Below, one piece after another: positions 4,097 to 5,566 of a DNA stretch of 5,566 nt. This stretch comes from JAIBBG01 sp046304755. GTDB taxonomy: Bacteria; Bacteroidota; Bacteroidia; Flavobacteriales_D; Sanyastnellaceae. Made by a program: the position numbers and the translations under genes. The notes beneath the pieces are model-generated. The model worked only from the letters and a program-made list of their open reading frames with translations. It ran no database searches and was not told the origin of the DNA. Location: contig JBKCDO010000264.1 of the NCBI GenBank assembly GCA_046304755.1, forward strand, positions 1 to 5,566, read 5' to 3'. Numbering within the stretch: position 1 is the stretch's first letter; each line of letters starts with the position of its first letter.

Positions 4097-5491
4097 TTAG
4101 CGGAACACACTCAAACGCTCTGCATCCAAGCGCAGGAAGATGAAAAGTAATAGGGTGAAACCTATGAGTGATGAACCGCCATAACTCATAAAAGGCAGTG
4201 GAATTCCGATAATCGGTGCAAGACCAATAACCATCCCGACATTGATCAGCAAGTGCAGGAAGAAAATCGATGCCACACAATAACCGTAAATGCGCGAGAA
4301 CTGTGACCGCTGGCGCTCCGCCATGTTGATGATGCGCACGATGAGAAAAACGAATAGCGCCACAACCGACATGCTTCCGAAAAAGCCCCATTCTTCCGAA
4401 ATAACACTGAAGATGAAGTCGGTCCAACGCTCAGGAACGTACTTGTTTTTCGTCATTGGACCTTTCATATAACCCTGCCCGATTAAACCTCCGTTGCCCA
4501 CGGCTATCTTGGCCATGCGCGCATTGTAACCGGGATCATCCTTTTTCTTCGTGGTCATTAAAGCGGCATCAGCTGTTTCCGCATCACTGAGCATTCCCTC
4601 ACGGTCTTCCTCCTTTTCCTCCAAACCAAGCGTCACATAGATGCGTGTTTTCTGGTGCTTCTGAAGGACGCCATCCACGAGGAAGTTCACCGAATAACTG
4701 AAGCCAATCGCTGCAGCTGTAGACAAGAAGGTGATGAGATACATTTTGCGGCGATTTCTCGGCACGACAAAGTTTCGGATGAGAAACATGAAGATGACGC
4801 CCAACACAAATACAATGGACATGAGAATGAAAACTCCACTCTGCTCACCGAAATACGGATAAGTAATGCGATTGAAGCCGGTGATAATACTCAACACCCC
4901 AAACACGATGGCTCCAAGTCCAATGATGAGAATGTTACCTGAAAGCCCCTCGCGGTAAAGCGCGAGAATGAAGGCGACAAACGTCAGCAAAGACCCAACG
5001 TCCGGTTGCAACAGGATAAGAATAGCAGGGATTCCAATAATTAAACCTGCCATAAAACGCGGCATCCAACTGTTGAACTTCGTCTTGGTGTTGGAGATGT
5101 ATTTCGCCAGCATCAATCCCACACCAATCTTGGCAAACTCCGCCGGCTGCAATGCGAAGCCTCCGATTTGTATCCATGCTTTAGCGCCATTGACCGTGGT
5201 TCCTACAGCCAGCACCAGCAGCAGCAGTAGGATGAAGACTCCGTAAATGACTATCGCAAACTTGTTAAAGAATTCACCCTCCATGTAAAGCACGAGAAAG
5301 GCAAGGAATCCACTGATGACAATGAACATGAATTGCTTTCCGTATTCCTGAGAGATGTCGAAAGGACTTGGATTGGTGTCCACAACCGCGGCGCTGTAAA
5401 TGTTCATCCATCCGAAAATCACAAAAATTCCGTAGACGATTACGGTCAACCAATCCACATTGGCGAGCGTGTGTTGGCGAGGTGCACTCAT
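4097..5491 (-). CDS. rodA: Rod shape-determining protein RodA (SEDS peptidoglycan glycosyltransferase)
   Basis: The protein has 464 residues, longer than the roughly 370-430 usual for RodA. It is a multi-span SEDS protein that polymerises lipid II into glycan strands at the inner membrane with its transpeptidase partner PBP2. Visible signatures: GAKAWIQIGGFALQPAEFAKIG (102-123), LLQPDVGSLL (160-169), the extracellular VPERWTDFIFSVISEEWGFFGS (352-373) with presumed catalytic Asp358, and the C-terminal family signature NVGMVIGLAPIIGIPLPFMSYGGSS (417-441). The loop before the catalytic segment carries an unusual charged insertion (about 289-320: EEKEEDREG...TTKKKDD), and the normally conserved Gln-Ser before 'K-I-A-I-G-S-G-G' reads Met-Ala (326-327). 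The start overlaps the stop of the upstream PBP2 gene (ATGA), the usual mrdA-rodA arrangement, so the two are co-transcribed and probably translationally coupled. No promoter of its own is seen. Confidence 0.94.
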   Translation of the reverse strand: MSAPRQHTLANVDWLTVIVYGIFVIFGWMNIYSAAVVDTNPSPFDISQEYGKQFMFIVISGFLAFLVLYMEGEFFNKFAIVIYGVFILLLLLVLAVGTTVNGAKAWIQIGGFALQPAEFAKIGVGLMLAKYISNTKTKFNSWMPRFMAGLIIGIPAILILLQPDVGSLLTFVAFILALYREGLSGNILIIGLGAIVFGVLSIITGFNRITYPYFGEQSGVFILMSIVFVLGVIFMFLIRNFVVPRNRRKMYLITFLSTAAAIGFSYSVNFLVDGVLQKHQKTRIYVTLGLEEKEEDREGMLSDAETADAALMTTKKKDDPGYNARMAKIAVGNGGLIGQGYMKGPMTKNKYVPERWTDFIFSVISEEWGFFGSMSVVALFVFLIVRIINMAERQRSQFSRIYGYCVASIFFLHLLINVGMVIGLAPIIGIPLPFMSYGGSSLIGFTLLLFIFLRLDAERLSVFR

Positions 5492-5566
5492 CGGTCTAAG
5501 AAATTTGCGTCCAGAATTACTTTCTCACGCGGCTTGCTGCTTGTTGCAATCGAGTCGTTGAGGTAT
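5488..5566 (-). CDS. mrdA: C-terminal end of probable penicillin-binding protein 2, rest outside window
   Basis: The minus strand carries an open frame entering from the right edge and ending at TGA (5490-5488), which overlaps the rodA ATG by four bases. The 25 visible residues (YLNDSIATSSKPREKVILDA and five more) contain no catalytic motif. They resemble the short, Lys/Glu-rich tail after the transpeptidase domain in Bacteroidota PBP2, where a 'K-Y-L-x-D' helix is common. The main support is position: mrdA directly precedes rodA in most bacteria with an elongasome, often with this ATGA overlap. PBP2 cross-links the glycan strands RodA makes. The identity is therefore inferred from context rather than shown by sequence. 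Confidence 0.72.
   Translation of the reverse strand, partial: YLNDSIATSSKPREKVILDANFLDR

Noticed and set aside
5209..5230. CAG/CAGCAG-like simple repeat
   Set aside because: It falls in codons for a Leu-rich membrane span of RodA on the minus strand; the repetition is explained by coding.
4655..5246. Plus-strand open frames opposite rodA (4655-4942 and 4968-5246)
   Set aside because: They are antisense to well-conserved rodA codons and look like mirror frames of a hydrophobic protein; no start signals or motifs.

Overview
The window looks like chromosomal DNA from a member of the Bacteroidota, probably of the Flavobacteriales or a related order. This is inferred from a type IX secretion (T9SS) C-terminal sorting domain, a promoter of the TTG-N19-TAnnTTTG type, almost no Shine-Dalgarno sequences, and mlaE, rodA and SprT-like proteins that read like Bacteroidota versions. 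I see no tRNA, rRNA, CRISPR array, transposase or phage gene. This is a mostly housekeeping, envelope-centred stretch with a few small uncharacterised genes.

Layout from left to right. (1) Positions 1-849 (+) hold the 3' end of a large outer-membrane beta-barrel-like gene, probably the barrel part of a helix-hairpin-helix protein. (2) A good Bacteroidota promoter at 879-908 drives a 111-residue secreted protein (953-1288, +) that is almost only a signal peptide plus a T9SS sorting domain. A strong terminator follows, nested inside a second inverted repeat. (3) On the minus strand, a 58-residue lipoprotein gene (2117 down to 1941) overlaps the start of a SprT-like zinc metalloprotease gene (1975 down to 1349). 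(4) A small three-helix membrane protein of unknown role starts at 2156 (+), divergent from the lipoprotein gene. (5) mlaE and mlaF (2544-4042, +) overlap by four bases and encode the permease and ATPase of an ABC-type phospholipid transport system. (6) On the minus strand, the last 25 codons of a probable penicillin-binding protein 2 (mrdA) overlap rodA by four bases. rodA is complete (5491 down to 4097) and converges on mlaF.

Most genes concern the cell envelope: outer-membrane lipid asymmetry (MlaEF), peptidoglycan elongation (RodA with PBP2), T9SS export, a lipoprotein and an outer-membrane barrel. The layout gives no strong case for a new multi-gene system. The points most worth a second look are the nearly cargo-free T9SS sorting-domain protein, a charged insertion plus altered conserved positions in the RodA loop before its catalytic Asp, and the small lipoprotein/SprT/membrane-protein cluster.
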